Source: Saprospirales bacterium
GTDB taxonomy: Bacteria > Bacteroidota > Bacteroidia > Chitinophagales > Saprospiraceae
NCBI GenBank assembly: GCA_016703765.1
Contig: JADJBL010000007.1
Span: 124,001-188,000 of the forward strand
Direction of reading: 5' to 3'
Length of the DNA stretch: 64,000 bases
Positions 18,117 to 27,521 of the stretch are shown piece by piece. The position numbers and the translations under genes were made by a program. The notes beneath the pieces were generated by a model. The model saw only the letters and a list, made by a program, of their open reading frames with translations. It was not told the origin of the DNA and ran no database searches. Every line of letters begins with the position of its first letter. Within the stretch, counting starts at the first letter, position 1.

Positions 18117-19739
18117 ATGAAAAAATCATTACTCCTGATTGCTTTGCCTATTTTCGCAGCTTTTGCCACGGCAGGCGCTCAATCAACGGGCAAAAGCTTC
18201 TATGATACGGACCAGATCCAGGAAGTTCGCATACAATTTCCATTTGACAACTGGGCCTACCTTTTGGACTCCCTGCGTTTCAACGGCAATGGCCTGCTCG
18301 CCGGAAGCGTCAAAATAGGTGGGAAAACCTATGACAATGTCGGGATCAGATACGAGAGCGACCTGCCTTTCACCCCCGGTCAAAAACGCAACAGCCTGTT
18401 CATCCAGCTCAACTTTCAAGATGAGGAACAAAACCTGGAAGGCCATACTTCGCTGCATTTTTCCAACGCGTTGCGCGACCCCAGCCTCGTGCGGGAGGTG
18501 TTGGGGTTCGAGATCGCAAGGGCATACATGCCGGCGCCCAGGGCCAATTACGCCCAGATTTATATCAATAATGCGGTCTACGGACTCTATATAAATGTAG
18601 AAACTATCGACCCTTCCTTCCTGCAGAATCACTTCGGCTCCAGCGACGGGCCCTTTTTCCAGGCCCGCGCCCACAGTCAATACGACAATTTCCCCGAGAC
18701 CTGCAAACAGCGCATCTACGGTTCGCTCGAATACGAGAGCGATCCGGAATGCTACCTGTATAATTTCAACCAGCTCTCCAAAGGAGGTTGGGAAGATCTC
18801 ATCGAGCTGACCCGGGTGCTCAACGAAAATCCCGATGACATCGAATCTGTTCTCGATGTAGATCGCACCCTGTGGATGCTCGCCTTCAACAATGTCCTGG
18901 TCAACCTGAGCAGTTATACCGGGCATTTTAGCGAAAATTATTACCTCTACCGCGATTCCCTCGGCGTTTTTCATCCCATCATCTGGGACCTGAACCTCTG
19001 CTTCGGAAGTTTTAAAAATGTGGGCTTCGGCTCGGATCTTCGGCTGAAACAATTGCAGGAGCTGGATCCGTACCTTCATGCGACCAACCCCTACAAGCCT
19101 CTGATCAACCAGCTCCTCAAGAATGAAACGTATAGAAAGGTGTACCTCGGCCATATGCGTTCCATCGTATTCGATTTTATCGAAAACAAGAAGTACGAAG
19201 AGCGCGCCAAGCAAATGCAACAGCTCATCCAGCGCAGCTTTGTCGATGATCCCAATAAATTCTACCGCTACGAAGATTTCAACGTGAGCCTCTATACCAC
19301 GATTGGCAAGCGCAGTACCATCCCCGGTATCGTGGAACTGATGGACGCCAGAAGCGACTTTTTGGAAAAATCGACAGACCTGGCCGTAATTCCCGCCCTG
19401 GTCAGCGAAGTAAAAGTGCTGGGCCGCGAGCAGTTTTCCTCCAGGCCGGTAGACGCATTTACCATCACGGCGAAAGTGGAGAAATTTCCAAAAAGGGTCC
19501 GGGTCATGTATCGGTTTGGAGAAGGTTCCCGTTTTATGGAGGCCCCGATGAATGACGATGGGAAAGACGGAGATGTCACTGCCAATGACGGGCTTTACAT
19601 AGCAAGCATCAAGCCGGTAGCCGGACAAACCCAGATCGAATACTTCATTATGGCGGAGAATGCATCGATCATGTCTTTCGACCCTCCCGATTATATGTGG
19701 AACCTGCGGAAGATCTCACTGGAAGAACTCAATAAATAA
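18117..19739 (+). CDS. CotH-like secreted protein (first of two)
   Basis: 540 residues with a signal peptide (MKKSLLLIALPIFAAFATAG). The CotH kinase-like domain shows the family signatures VGIRYESDLPF, LHFSNALRDPSLVREVLG, ENYYLYRDSLG and PIIWDLNLCFG, where the Asp of WDLN matches the metal/ATP-binding Asp of spore-coat kinase CotH. A C-terminal Ig-like domain (about 440-540, NDDGKDGDVTANDG) follows. Activity is not proven for exported Bacteroidota members. The stop overlaps the start of the second copy (TAATG). The ATG at 18117 gives the signal peptide. Confidence 0.82.
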   Translation: MKKSLLLIALPIFAAFATAGAQSTGKSFYDTDQIQEVRIQFPFDNWAYLLDSLRFNGNGLLAGSVKIGGKTYDNVGIRYESDLPFTPGQKRNSLFIQLNFQDEEQNLEGHTSLHFSNALRDPSLVREVLGFEIARAYMPAPRANYAQIYINNAVYGLYINVETIDPSFLQNHFGSSDGPFFQARAHSQYDNFPETCKQRIYGSLEYESDPECYLYNFNQLSKGGWEDLIELTRVLNENPDDIESVLDVDRTLWMLAFNNVLVNLSSYTGHFSENYYLYRDSLGVFHPIIWDLNLCFGSFKNVGFGSDLRLKQLQELDPYLHATNPYKPLINQLLKNETYRKVYLGHMRSIVFDFIENKKYEERAKQMQQLIQRSFVDDPNKFYRYEDFNVSLYTTIGKRSTIPGIVELMDARSDFLEKSTDLAVIPALVSEVKVLGREQFSSRPVDAFTITAKVEKFPKRVRVMYRFGEGSRFMEAPMNDDGKDGDVTANDGLYIASIKPVAGQTQIEYFIMAENASIMSFDPPDYMWNLRKISLEELNK

Positions 19740-21337
19740 TGACCCGCCAAATTATCTACCTTTTCCCTGTCCTCCTGCTTTCGTCTTTTGCGGCAGGAGG
19801 ACAGGGCTTTTTTGACTGGAACGTAATCCACGAGATCCGCATTACTTTCAAGGAAAGCGACTGGGACCGGGTGCTCGACTCCATCAAACAACTGAAAACC
19901 GACGAACGGCTTCTGGCCGTGGTCGAAATTGATGGAAAGAAATTTCCGGACGTCGGGGTTCGGTATAAGGGAAACAGTTCCTACTTCAATGTTCGCAAAT
20001 ACGAGGACACCAAACTGCCATTCAATCTCAAATCCAACCACGTCCATCCCGATCAGTTTTTTCCGGGAAAGACCGAAACCCTCAAGTTGTCGAACGTATT
20101 TCGCGACCCCAGTTTCCTGAGGGAAGTGATTTCCTATGAAATTGCACGGGAATACATGCCCGCTCCCCGAGCCAACTTCGCAAGAGTATTTGTAAACGAG
20201 GTGTATATGGGCCTCTATAACTCTACCGAATCGGTAGAAGACGACTTCCTGGAGGACTACTTTGGAGAGAAAAAAGGGATTCTCGTAAAATGCGACCCCG
20301 AGGAGTGGGGGGTCGATGCCAAACCCGGTTGCCCTCCGGGCGACAAAGCCTCCCTGATGTATCTGGGCGAAGATCCGGATTGCTACAAGGGTTTTTACGA
20401 AATGAAATCGGATTCCGGTTGGGATCAGCTCATTCTACTTACCAAAATCCTCAACAACCAACCCGAGCGGATCGAGGAAATCCTCGACGTCGATATGGCC
20501 CTCCGGATGCTGGCCTATAACATGGTGCTGCTAAATTTCGACAGCTACACCGGCCGGCTCAGCCATAACTATTACCTGTACCAGCGGAAAAACGGACAAT
20601 TCGTGCCCCTTATCTGGGACCTCAACCTCTCCCTGGGCGGCTTTCGGTTTGTAGATACCGGAAAAGCGCTGAACAAGGAGGAGCTGCAAACCGTTAGCCC
20701 ATTCATTTATTACAAGGATAAAGATCCCACCAGGCCGCTCATCACCCAGCTTTTATCCAACCCGTTGTATCGCAAGATCTATGTGGGGCATATTCGCACC
20801 CTCGTGGAAGAGAATTTTTCCAACGGAGCCTATTTAAAGCGTTGCAGAGAGATCCAGGAGTTCATCGACCAGGAAGTCCGCAACGACAAGAACAAACTAT
20901 ACTCCTACGAGGCCTTCCAGGCCAACCTGGATTCCACCTCCCTTGCCGGCAAGACCGAGATTTACGGCATTGCGGAGCTGATGGAAGGCCGCGCCAAATA
21001 CCTGCTTAGCCATCCCGTGTTGAGTGTGCCACCTCCCCCCATTTCGGAGGTCCAGCATTTTCATTACGGCCCGACTCTGGCAGTAAATGCGCGGATCGGA
21101 GGTGCGCAAAAGGCCTGGCTTGTTTACCGATACGACAAAGACGATCGCTTTGTATTCCTCGAGATGTTCGACGACGGTGGCCACAACGATCAGGTCGGGG
21201 GCGACGATATTTGGGGCGCCACCATCGACTGGAAGCAGGGGACCCACTATTATATCGTCGCAGAGGGCGAGCGTAGCGCCAGCCTGTCTCCCTCCCGAGC
21301 CTCCTTTGAGTACTACAAAGTCAAGAAGGAGGATTAA
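19739..21337 (+). CDS. CotH-like secreted protein (second of two)
   Basis: 532 residues, a diverged paralogue of the preceding gene with the same order of blocks: signal peptide, VGVRYKGNSSYFN, LSNVFRDPSFLREVI, HNYYLYQRKNG, LIWDLNLSLGG and a C-terminal Ig-like domain (FDDGGHNDQVGGDDIW). It starts one base before the previous stop, so the two products are made together. Identity looks moderate, so the duplication is old. A cell-surface kinase or a structural role are both possible. Confidence 0.82.
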   Translation: MTRQIIYLFPVLLLSSFAAGGQGFFDWNVIHEIRITFKESDWDRVLDSIKQLKTDERLLAVVEIDGKKFPDVGVRYKGNSSYFNVRKYEDTKLPFNLKSNHVHPDQFFPGKTETLKLSNVFRDPSFLREVISYEIAREYMPAPRANFARVFVNEVYMGLYNSTESVEDDFLEDYFGEKKGILVKCDPEEWGVDAKPGCPPGDKASLMYLGEDPDCYKGFYEMKSDSGWDQLILLTKILNNQPERIEEILDVDMALRMLAYNMVLLNFDSYTGRLSHNYYLYQRKNGQFVPLIWDLNLSLGGFRFVDTGKALNKEELQTVSPFIYYKDKDPTRPLITQLLSNPLYRKIYVGHIRTLVEENFSNGAYLKRCREIQEFIDQEVRNDKNKLYSYEAFQANLDSTSLAGKTEIYGIAELMEGRAKYLLSHPVLSVPPPPISEVQHFHYGPTLAVNARIGGAQKAWLVYRYDKDDRFVFLEMFDDGGHNDQVGGDDIWGATIDWKQGTHYYIVAEGERSASLSPSRASFEYYKVKKED

Positions 21338-21376
21338 CAAAATGGCAACACCGGCTTAACGGAATTTACCATTTTG
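21338..21376 (+). terminator. Possible hairpin terminator after the CotH pair
   Basis: A perfect 8-bp stem CAAAATGG/CCATTTTG (21338-21345 and 21369-21376), with a small inner CCG/CGG stem, just after the second CotH stop. There is no T-tract, so termination is uncertain. Confidence 0.3.
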
Positions 21377-21428
21377 AGTGTTGGAAATGGCCTAATTTTC
21401 GGTTTGTTTCCCATCAAAACGCAAATCC

Positions 21429-22610
21429 ATGAAACCTGCCCCAATTCTTCTCTTCAGCCTGCTGCTGCTTGTTTCTTCCTGTCTTTCCCCCGCCAAACTG
21501 GTCGATATGGGCAATTACGACCAGGCCATTGATGTCAGCGTCCAGCGCCTGACGGGCAAAAAAAAGAAGAAAGCCAAACTGGTGAAATCCCTGGAAATCG
21601 CCTTCGAAAAAGCGACCCGCCAGGACATGCGCATGGCGGAAAGCCTTGAAAAAGAAGGCCGCCCCGAAAACTGGGAGCGCATTAACGACCTGCACCGCCA
21701 GATCGGCCGCCGCCAATCCAAAATCGAACCCCTGCTCCCCCTGGTCGACGAAAACGGCTACAAGGCCAGTTTTCAATTTGTCCGCATCGAGGACCTGGAA
21801 CGGAAATCCCGCGAAAATGCGGCGGAATACTTCTATAGCAGGGCGCTGACGCTCCTTGATCAGGCCAAAAAAGGCGATAAAACGGCGGCACGCGACGCAT
21901 ACGGCGAGTTGCAACAGCTCGATAAATATTACAGAACCTACAAGGACAGGGACAAACTAGAACAGGAAGCCCTCGACCTCGGCGCCGTCCACATCCTGAT
22001 CAAATCCGAAAACGCCTCGAATTCGGTGTTGCCCAAGAATTTTGAACATGAATTGCTCCAGTTCAGCACCGGCGATATGGAAACCACCTGGCGCAAATAC
22101 TACAATAACCCCTTGAGCCGAAACGCCTTCGACTACATCGTAGTGGTGAAAATGGTGAATATCGGCATCAGCCCCGAAATGGTCAAGGAAAGGGAATACG
22201 TCGATTACAAGGAGATAGAGGAAGGCTGGGACTACGTGCTGGACCAGAATGGCAATGTGATGAAAGACTCTCTGGGCAACGACATCAAGATTCCGAAAAA
22301 AATATTTGTCACGGCAAATGTCCTCGAGGTCTATCAAAACAAGGTGGCCACCGTCTCGGGCCGGGTGGAGTTTATCGAGCGCCAGAGCGGAAATGTCCTG
22401 GCTTCAGAAAACATCACCACCGATGCCATTTTTGAAAACTACGCCTCCACGTACAAAGGGGATAGGCGGGCCCTGAGCGAGGACACCAAACGCCGACTGG
22501 GCAACAGTCCAAGGCCTTTCCCTCCCGACGAAGCCCTGTTGATGCAGGCCGCCTCTATTCTGAAGCCGGTCGTGAAGCAAAAGATCGCAGGAAATCCTTA
22601 TCTGCGATAG
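21429..22610 (+). CDS. Lipoprotein of unknown function
   Basis: 393 residues with a lipobox (LLLLVSSC) after a typical N-terminus, so a lipid-anchored envelope protein. The first half is helical and repeat-like (YSRALTLLDQAKKGDKTAARDAY resembles a TPR pair). The second half is mixed alpha/beta with KIFVTANVLEVYQNKVATV. I do not recognise a family. It follows the CotH genes after 91 bases, and a link to them is possible but unproven. Confidence 0.6.
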   Translation: MKPAPILLFSLLLLVSSCLSPAKLVDMGNYDQAIDVSVQRLTGKKKKKAKLVKSLEIAFEKATRQDMRMAESLEKEGRPENWERINDLHRQIGRRQSKIEPLLPLVDENGYKASFQFVRIEDLERKSRENAAEYFYSRALTLLDQAKKGDKTAARDAYGELQQLDKYYRTYKDRDKLEQEALDLGAVHILIKSENASNSVLPKNFEHELLQFSTGDMETTWRKYYNNPLSRNAFDYIVVVKMVNIGISPEMVKEREYVDYKEIEEGWDYVLDQNGNVMKDSLGNDIKIPKKIFVTANVLEVYQNKVATVSGRVEFIERQSGNVLASENITTDAIFENYASTYKGDRRALSEDTKRRLGNSPRPFPPDEALLMQAASILKPVVKQKIAGNPYLR

Positions 22611-22631
22611 GGATTAAGGGATTAAGGTATT

Positions 22632-22686
22632 AAGGTATTAAGGTATTAAGTTATTTATTTTCAATAACTTATTACCTTAATACCTT
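22632..22686. repeat. Inverted repeat of GGTATTAA units, 24-bp stem
   Basis: Tandem GGTATTAA octamers (22632-22655) are mirrored with one mismatch at 22663-22686 across a 7-base loop; further degenerate copies extend to 22610 and 22708. The repeat fills the gap between the lipoprotein stop and the tRNA terminator. The same unit recurs at 52706-52795. Confidence 0.85.
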
Positions 22687-22708
22687 AAAAACTTAACCTT
22701 AATACCTC

Positions 22709-22748
22709 AAAAAAAAATCCCGCCTTGGCATTTATATACCAAAGCGGG
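22709..22748 (-). terminator. Rho-independent terminator of the tRNA pair
   Basis: On the minus strand the stem CCCGCTTTGG/CCAAGGCGGG (one G-U pair) is followed by a run of nine T. It lies just past the tRNA-Pro 3' end, as expected for a Thr-Pro transcript. Confidence 0.85.
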
Positions 22749-22753
22749 CAGTG

Positions 22754-22827
22754 TCGGGATGACTGGATTCGAACCAGCGGCCTCTTCGTCCCGAACGAAG
22801 CGCGCTACCGGGCTGCGCTACATCCCG
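22754..22827 (-). tRNA. tRNA-Pro(CGG)
   Basis: Full cloverleaf on the minus strand: a 7-bp acceptor stem CGGGATG/CATCCCG, D arm GCGCAGCCCGGTAGCGC, an anticodon loop TTCGGGA giving anticodon CGG (reads CCG), T arm with GGTTCGAATCC, discriminator A. CCA is not encoded. It is second in the Thr-Pro pair, just before the terminator. Confidence 0.96.
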
Positions 22828-22844
22828 ACTTACATTACATTTGG

Positions 22845-22917
<73 letters not shown>

Positions 22918-22986
22918 GGGCGGGTGCAAAGATATAAGAACGGGGTTCAATGTTGCAACTACTGGCCCATCTTTTTTTCAAGCCCC

Positions 22987-23721
22987 CTACATGGGTCGGA
23001 TATTTCCCGAGCCCTGTATCCTGGAGCGGACTTTCGGTTCGCCCTTGTACCGCACCAGGCCGCTTCCTGTGATTTTGACATCCAGATCATCCCGGGCGTC
23101 AACATCGCAATCGCCGGAGCCGGAGATCTCCACTTCGGCATCCTCGGCCTCCAGGTTAGTGGCATTGACCGAGCCGCTTCCGCTGATCTCGACCTCGAGA
23201 TTTTCCGCTTTCCCCTCCGCCCGGATATCTCCGGAGCCCGTGACTTCGCACAACAGGTTTTTTGCCTCGGTGAGATAATGAATGTTGCCGGAGCCCGATA
23301 GTTTCAGCTCCACGTCTTCATTCGATTTGAAAATGCCGGTGCAATCGATCGATCCCGATGAACTCAGAATCACCCGATGGATCAGGGGCGAGGTAATGAA
23401 TATTTTAATGTCTTCGTGGACGATTCGCTTATTGCTCGAAATAGCCCACAAACCGTTTTTTACCGAGGTATCGAGGTGATCCAGCACATCGGCGTCCGCC
23501 TGGATCAGCACTTCCTGCAGATCTCCCGGAGATAGCTCCACTTCGGCGGCAATTCTCAGGTCGATCCCGGAAAAGGGCTCCAGTTTGAAGATCCTTTCGC
23601 TCCTTTTTCCCGCTGAGGTGGCGCCGGCAGATTCATTCCCCTCCTCCGCCTGATTCGAGTTGGACTGGCAGGAGGGAAGCAAAAAAGCCAGTACGATGAG
23701 TGCCGAAAATATCCTGTACAT
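22987..23721 (-). CDS. GIN-domain (DUF2807) lipoprotein
   Basis: 244 residues with a lipobox (AFLLPSCQS) and a C-terminal right-handed beta-helix of repeating rungs with SGSG turns (KLSGSGNIHY, VTGSGDIRAE, ISGSGSVNAT, ISGSGDCDVD, ITGSGLVRY). This is the putative head/GIN domain common in Bacteroidota surface proteins; its function is unknown. It lies 7 bases after rlpA on the same strand, so it is probably co-transcribed. Confidence 0.88.
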   Translation of the reverse strand: MYRIFSALIVLAFLLPSCQSNSNQAEEGNESAGATSAGKRSERIFKLEPFSGIDLRIAAEVELSPGDLQEVLIQADADVLDHLDTSVKNGLWAISSNKRIVHEDIKIFITSPLIHRVILSSSGSIDCTGIFKSNEDVELKLSGSGNIHYLTEAKNLLCEVTGSGDIRAEGKAENLEVEISGSGSVNATNLEAEDAEVEISGSGDCDVDARDDLDVKITGSGLVRYKGEPKVRSRIQGSGNIRPM

Positions 23722-23728
23722 AATCTGA

Positions 23729-24643
23729 TTAATAAGTGATGGTGGACAGATCGACGACGAAACCGTCCATTTTGAAGCGCTTTTTGATGTTTTTGCGGTA
23801 AGCCTCTGCCTGCTCCTTGTCGGGGTAGGGGCCCAGCATGATCTTATACACGGCAGAGCCGTTTGATGCTTTTTCTATGCTCAACAGCACGTTTTTCAAC
23901 CACTTGCCCTGTAGCTCGGCGACCTGTTTCATAGCATTGTCGTAGGTGGACAGGGAGGCGACCTGGACGGCAAACCCCGCTTTTTCCGGCTTATATAACT
24001 CGATTTTATACAGGTCGTAAGACTGATAATTCTTTTCGGTCACCCAAACAGCGCCGTCCACAGAGGTTCCGGCAGAGGAGGGTGGAGTAGTGGCGGGTTC
24101 GGTAGCCTTGGGTTTAGGATCCGTCTTCGGTTTGGGGTCGGCCTTGGCAACAGGAGCTGTTTCTTTGGGCGTTACCACCTTGGCGGGTTCCTTCGGCTTT
24201 TCCACTTTAGGGGTCGTGGTGGCCGGGGGAGGATTTTCCCTGGGCTTGCTTTCAACTACAGGGGGAGCGGGCGCCGCCGTTTCTCCTTCGGCAGGGGCTT
24301 GCACCACTTCGACCTTTACGCGGGCCGTGCCATCTGCCGTGAGATCCAACTGATCGGCGGCTTTTCTGGATACATCTACCACCCGGCCGCTGATATATGG
24401 GCCGCGGTCATTGACCCGGACCACCACCGATTTTTTGTTGTCCAGCCGGGTCACCCGGATCAGGGTTCCGTAGGGATGGGTCTTATGGGCGGCGGTCATT
24501 TTATCCTTGTCATAGGTTTCCCCGCTGGCAGTCGGCCTGCCGTGGAATTTGTCCGAATAATAGGAGGCAAGTCCGTATTCCTGGGCTTGAACTGCCTGGG
24601 CAAAGCTTATGAAAAGCACGACGAGTAATGCCAGATTCTTCAT
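23729..24643 (-). CDS. rlpA: RlpA-like septal lipoprotein/transglycosylase with SPOR domain
   Basis: 304 residues: signal peptide, then a double-psi beta-barrel (about 22-108) with YGLASYYSDKFHGRPTASGE and VRVNDRGPYISGRVVDVS carrying the conserved Asp, then a long Pro/Ala/Lys linker, then a C-terminal SPOR domain (about 225-304, AGFAVQVASLSTYDNAM) that binds denuded septal peptidoglycan. RlpA enzymes cleave naked glycan strands. There is no lipobox, so unlike E. coli RlpA it is probably soluble in the periplasm. It is divergent from mnmA. Confidence 0.88.
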   Translation of the reverse strand: MKNLALLVVLFISFAQAVQAQEYGLASYYSDKFHGRPTASGETYDKDKMTAAHKTHPYGTLIRVTRLDNKKSVVVRVNDRGPYISGRVVDVSRKAADQLDLTADGTARVKVEVVQAPAEGETAAPAPPVVESKPRENPPPATTTPKVEKPKEPAKVVTPKETAPVAKADPKPKTDPKPKATEPATTPPSSAGTSVDGAVWVTEKNYQSYDLYKIELYKPEKAGFAVQVASLSTYDNAMKQVAELQGKWLKNVLLSIEKASNGSAVYKIMLGPYPDKEQAEAYRKNIKKRFKMDGFVVDLSTITY

Positions 24644-24806
24644 TGTTTCGGGTTTGATTTTTAGGAATGGAATTAAAAAGCCTAACGATTTGGGCCACCA
24701 ATTTGGTTCGCCAGGTTCAAAAATAGCGAATTCTCAACAAAAGTCCTGCAAAAGTACTTGCAGCTCTTCCCATTTAGGCAAATGAACTTTACCCTTTGGT
24801 TTTTTG

Positions 24807-24814
24807 TACTTTTG
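24807..24814 (+). promoter_or_regulatory. Putative -7 element for the mnmA operon
   Basis: TACTTTTG fits TAnnTTTG and lies 25 bases before the mnmA ATG. No clear TTTG is found at the usual -33 distance, so this is tentative. Confidence 0.4.
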
Positions 24815-24838
24815 TGAGCTAATAAGAAACAATAATAG

Positions 24839-25948
24839 ATGAGTAAGCACGGAAGAGTCCTGGTAGCGATGAGCGGCGGCATTGACAGCACCGTCTCGGC
24901 CATGATGTTGCACGAAGAAGGGTATGAGGTCGTAGGCATCACCATGAAGACCTGGGATTATGCCAACTCCGGTGGGACCAAGAAGGAAACGGGCTGCTGC
25001 AGCCTCGACTCCATCAACGATGCCAGGCAGGTAGCGGTAGATATGAATTTCGCCCATTTTATCGTAGATATCCGCGAAGAGTTCGGAGACTATGTCATCG
25101 ACAATTTCGTCGACGAGTACATGGCTGGGCGCACTCCAAACCCCTGTGTTCTGTGCAATACCCATATCAAATGGAGCGCCCTGCTCAAACGGGCCGATGC
25201 GCTGGACTGCGAGTTCATCGCCACGGGCCATTACGCCCTGATCAACGAAAAGGACGGCAGGAAATTCATCACCCGCAGCGCGGATATGCAAAAGGACCAA
25301 TCCTATGTGCTTTGGGGCCTGAGCCAGGAATGCCTGAACCGCAGCCGTTTCCCGCTCGGCCATTTTACCAAGCCCGAAGTCCGCAAAATGGCGCTCGATT
25401 TCGGATATGAAAGCCTTTCCAAAAAAGCCGAATCCTACGAGATCTGCTTTGTGCCGGATAACGATTACCGCGGTTTCCTCAAACGCAGGGTGGCCGGGCT
25501 GGAGGAACAACTCGCCGGCGGGCATTTCGTCAATACCAAAGGAGATGTGCTGGGCAAACACCAGGGCTATCCTTTCTATACCATCGGGCAGCGCAAGGGA
25601 CTGGGATTGGCATTCGGCCAACCCATGTTCGTCACCGAGATCCGCCCCGACACCAACACCGTCGTACTGGGCCCGGAAGACGAGCTCGTGCGCAACGGCA
25701 TGATGGTGGGCAAGTTGAACCTGATGAAATACGACTCCCTGCCCGAGGGGATGGAAGCGGTCACCAAGATCCGCTACCGCGATGCCGGGGCTATGAGTTC
25801 GATCTACAACCGGGACAATCAAGTATATGTCGAATTCCACGCCAATGTCAAAGGGGTTGCCCCTGGGCAATCGGCTGTGTTTTACGAAGGAGACGATGTC
25901 ATTGGGGGAGGGATCATTTTCGGAAGTTTTCAGGCAGATTCAAATTAA
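24839..25948 (+). CDS. mnmA: tRNA-uridine 2-sulfurtransferase MnmA
   Basis: Adds sulfur to U34 of tRNA-Lys, -Glu and -Gln. The P-loop-like PP-motif is VAMSGGIDSTVSAMML. The two catalytic cysteines sit in TPNPCVLCNTHIKW and SYEICFVPDN, and KDQSYVLWGL and IGQRKGLGLA are also conserved. The length of 369 residues is normal. It heads a tight operon with a lipoprotein gene, rimM and a small gene (gaps of 5-11 bases). Confidence 0.97.
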   Translation: MSKHGRVLVAMSGGIDSTVSAMMLHEEGYEVVGITMKTWDYANSGGTKKETGCCSLDSINDARQVAVDMNFAHFIVDIREEFGDYVIDNFVDEYMAGRTPNPCVLCNTHIKWSALLKRADALDCEFIATGHYALINEKDGRKFITRSADMQKDQSYVLWGLSQECLNRSRFPLGHFTKPEVRKMALDFGYESLSKKAESYEICFVPDNDYRGFLKRRVAGLEEQLAGGHFVNTKGDVLGKHQGYPFYTIGQRKGLGLAFGQPMFVTEIRPDTNTVVLGPEDELVRNGMMVGKLNLMKYDSLPEGMEAVTKIRYRDAGAMSSIYNRDNQVYVEFHANVKGVAPGQSAVFYEGDDVIGGGIIFGSFQADSN

Positions 25949-25953
25949 CAGGC

Positions 25954-26700
25954 ATGTTCCTAAAGCTATCCTTTTTTCTTTTCGGCCTTTTCCTCGTCCT
26001 GATCCCCGCCTGCCGGGAAATCAAAGACCCTTTCGTTTTGGAGCCGATAGAGGATTCGGATTACTACCCGCTCGAATTAGGCCGTTATTGGGTCTATAGC
26101 GTCGACTCCATCATTTTTGACGAAAATGCCCCCAAACCCATCGACACGATAAGTTTTATACTGAAAGAGGTGGTGTCAGATACCTTTTTCGACCTCGATG
26201 GCAGAATGTGGTACCGGATCGAAGCCTTTGAAAGAGCATCGGATACCCTTCCCTGGGAACTCCGGCAGGTCCTGGCGGCTACTTTGGATGGAAAAGAGGG
26301 CTTGCGACTGGAAAACGACCTCACCTTTATCAAGCTGCTGCTTCCATTGACCCCATTTAAATCCTGGGATGGCAACAAGCTATTCGACCCGGCCACTATT
26401 GTCACGGTCTCCGGGGAAACCATTGAAATGTTCAAGTACTGGGAGTATGAGGTCCTCAGCGCCGGCGTTCCGGACACCATAAATGGCCAGGTATTCGGCG
26501 AGGTCGCCACTATCAGCCAAGCCAATTCGGAGAACCTGATCGAGCTGCGCTATGCGCGTGAAAAATACGCCAGAGGAGTAGGCCTTGTTGAAAGAGAGCT
26601 TCGCATCCTCGACAGCCAGGATACCGCAGAATTTGTGCCCTGGGAACAAAAAGCGGAAAAAGGATTCATTCTTTACCAAAAATTGGTGGAGGCCAATTGA
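25954..26700 (+). CDS. Putative lipoprotein of unknown function
   Basis: 248 residues with a hydrophobic N-terminus and a probable lipobox (LVLIPACRE). The rest is beta-rich, with YYPLELGRYWVYSVDSI near the start, a pattern common in Bacteroidota lipoproteins of unknown role. It sits between mnmA and rimM with gaps of 5 and 6 bases, so it is co-expressed with translation genes, though no functional link is evident. Confidence 0.65.
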   Translation: MFLKLSFFLFGLFLVLIPACREIKDPFVLEPIEDSDYYPLELGRYWVYSVDSIIFDENAPKPIDTISFILKEVVSDTFFDLDGRMWYRIEAFERASDTLPWELRQVLAATLDGKEGLRLENDLTFIKLLLPLTPFKSWDGNKLFDPATIVTVSGETIEMFKYWEYEVLSAGVPDTINGQVFGEVATISQANSENLIELRYAREKYARGVGLVERELRILDSQDTAEFVPWEQKAEKGFILYQKLVEAN

Positions 26701-26706
26701 CCGACC

Positions 26707-27228
26707 ATGGCTGAATTTGTCCGCATAGGATACACGCAAAAGACCCATGGGGTGGAAGGAGAGCTTCGCATTTTCCTCGAAGAAGAGTACGAAGAAGATT
26801 TCCTGAACTCTCAGGCCGTCTTTCTGGATGTCAATGGCAAGAAGATCCCCTTCTTCATCGAGTACATCCGCGGCGCGGACGACGATATCCTGAAACTGGA
26901 AGAGGTGAACTCCAGGGAGGAAGCCCAAAAGTGGAGCTCCAAAGAGCTTTTCCTCCGCGAAAGCGACCTCATCCCCGCAAAGGATCGGGAGAACACTGCA
27001 TACGAGCCGCAATTCGCCTTTTTAGAAGGTTTCGAGGCGGTAGACGGGGATTTAGGGCCGCTGGGGCCGATCCTCCGGGTCGACGAATACCCCCAACAAG
27101 AAATGGCCGTCATCCTTTACAAAAAAAGAGAGGCCTTAATCCCTTTGCAGGAACCCCTGCTCCAGCGCATCGACGAGGCGGGGAAAAAGGTGTTTTTTAA
27201 ACTGCCCGAAGGATTACTCGACCTCTAA
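26707..27228 (+). CDS. rimM: Ribosome maturation factor RimM
   Basis: 173 residues. N-terminal barrel domain (VRIGYTQKTHGVEGELRIF) and C-terminal PRC-barrel domain (EYPQQEMAVILYKKREALI, then PEGLLDL at the end). RimM binds ribosomal protein S19 and helps mature the 30S head. The usual neighbours rpsP and trmD are absent; here it follows mnmA and a lipoprotein gene. Confidence 0.93.
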   Translation: MAEFVRIGYTQKTHGVEGELRIFLEEEYEEDFLNSQAVFLDVNGKKIPFFIEYIRGADDDILKLEEVNSREEAQKWSSKELFLRESDLIPAKDRENTAYEPQFAFLEGFEAVDGDLGPLGPILRVDEYPQQEMAVILYKKREALIPLQEPLLQRIDEAGKKVFFKLPEGLLDL

Positions 27229-27239
27229 CCCCCATTCCT

Positions 27240-27521
27240 ATGCGTATTCTCGGCTCGATCGACCACCCAAAATGGAAAATTACGGTCTTCAAAATGGAGG
27301 ACCGTCTCACCGCCAAACTGGAATCGGCGCTGTACGAATTGGCCTTTAAATTCAGGGCAGGAGAGGGGATGGATAGCCTGGAAGAGGTCCGCCATTTTAT
27401 GGATGCCGGTTTTTTTGAAGAGGTGGAAAGGGAATTCGAAGCCCTGCACCAAGCCAGGCTTCGCGCCTTTTCCAGAAGATCTGCACTCAGTGCGGATGAA
27501 AGCTTTGAAGAGATCATTTAA
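27240..27521 (+). CDS. Small conserved-type protein of unknown function
   Basis: 93 residues, soluble and charged, beginning MRILGSIDHPKWKITVFKM and ending in a helical segment. It is 11 bases after rimM and overlaps the convergent uridine kinase gene by 8 bases. I do not recognise a domain. The full-length open frame and operon position make it a credible gene. Confidence 0.6.
   Translation: MRILGSIDHPKWKITVFKMEDRLTAKLESALYELAFKFRAGEGMDSLEEVRHFMDAGFFEEVEREFEALHQARLRAFSRRSALSADESFEEII

Noticed and set aside
18183..19628. A 481-codon open frame antisense to the first CotH-like gene
   Set aside because: It mirrors the codon periodicity of the real gene, has no family motif, and the sense strand has a signal peptide and CotH blocks. 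Similar antisense frames over the porin, heme lyase, ribD and DUF853 genes were dismissed for the same reason.
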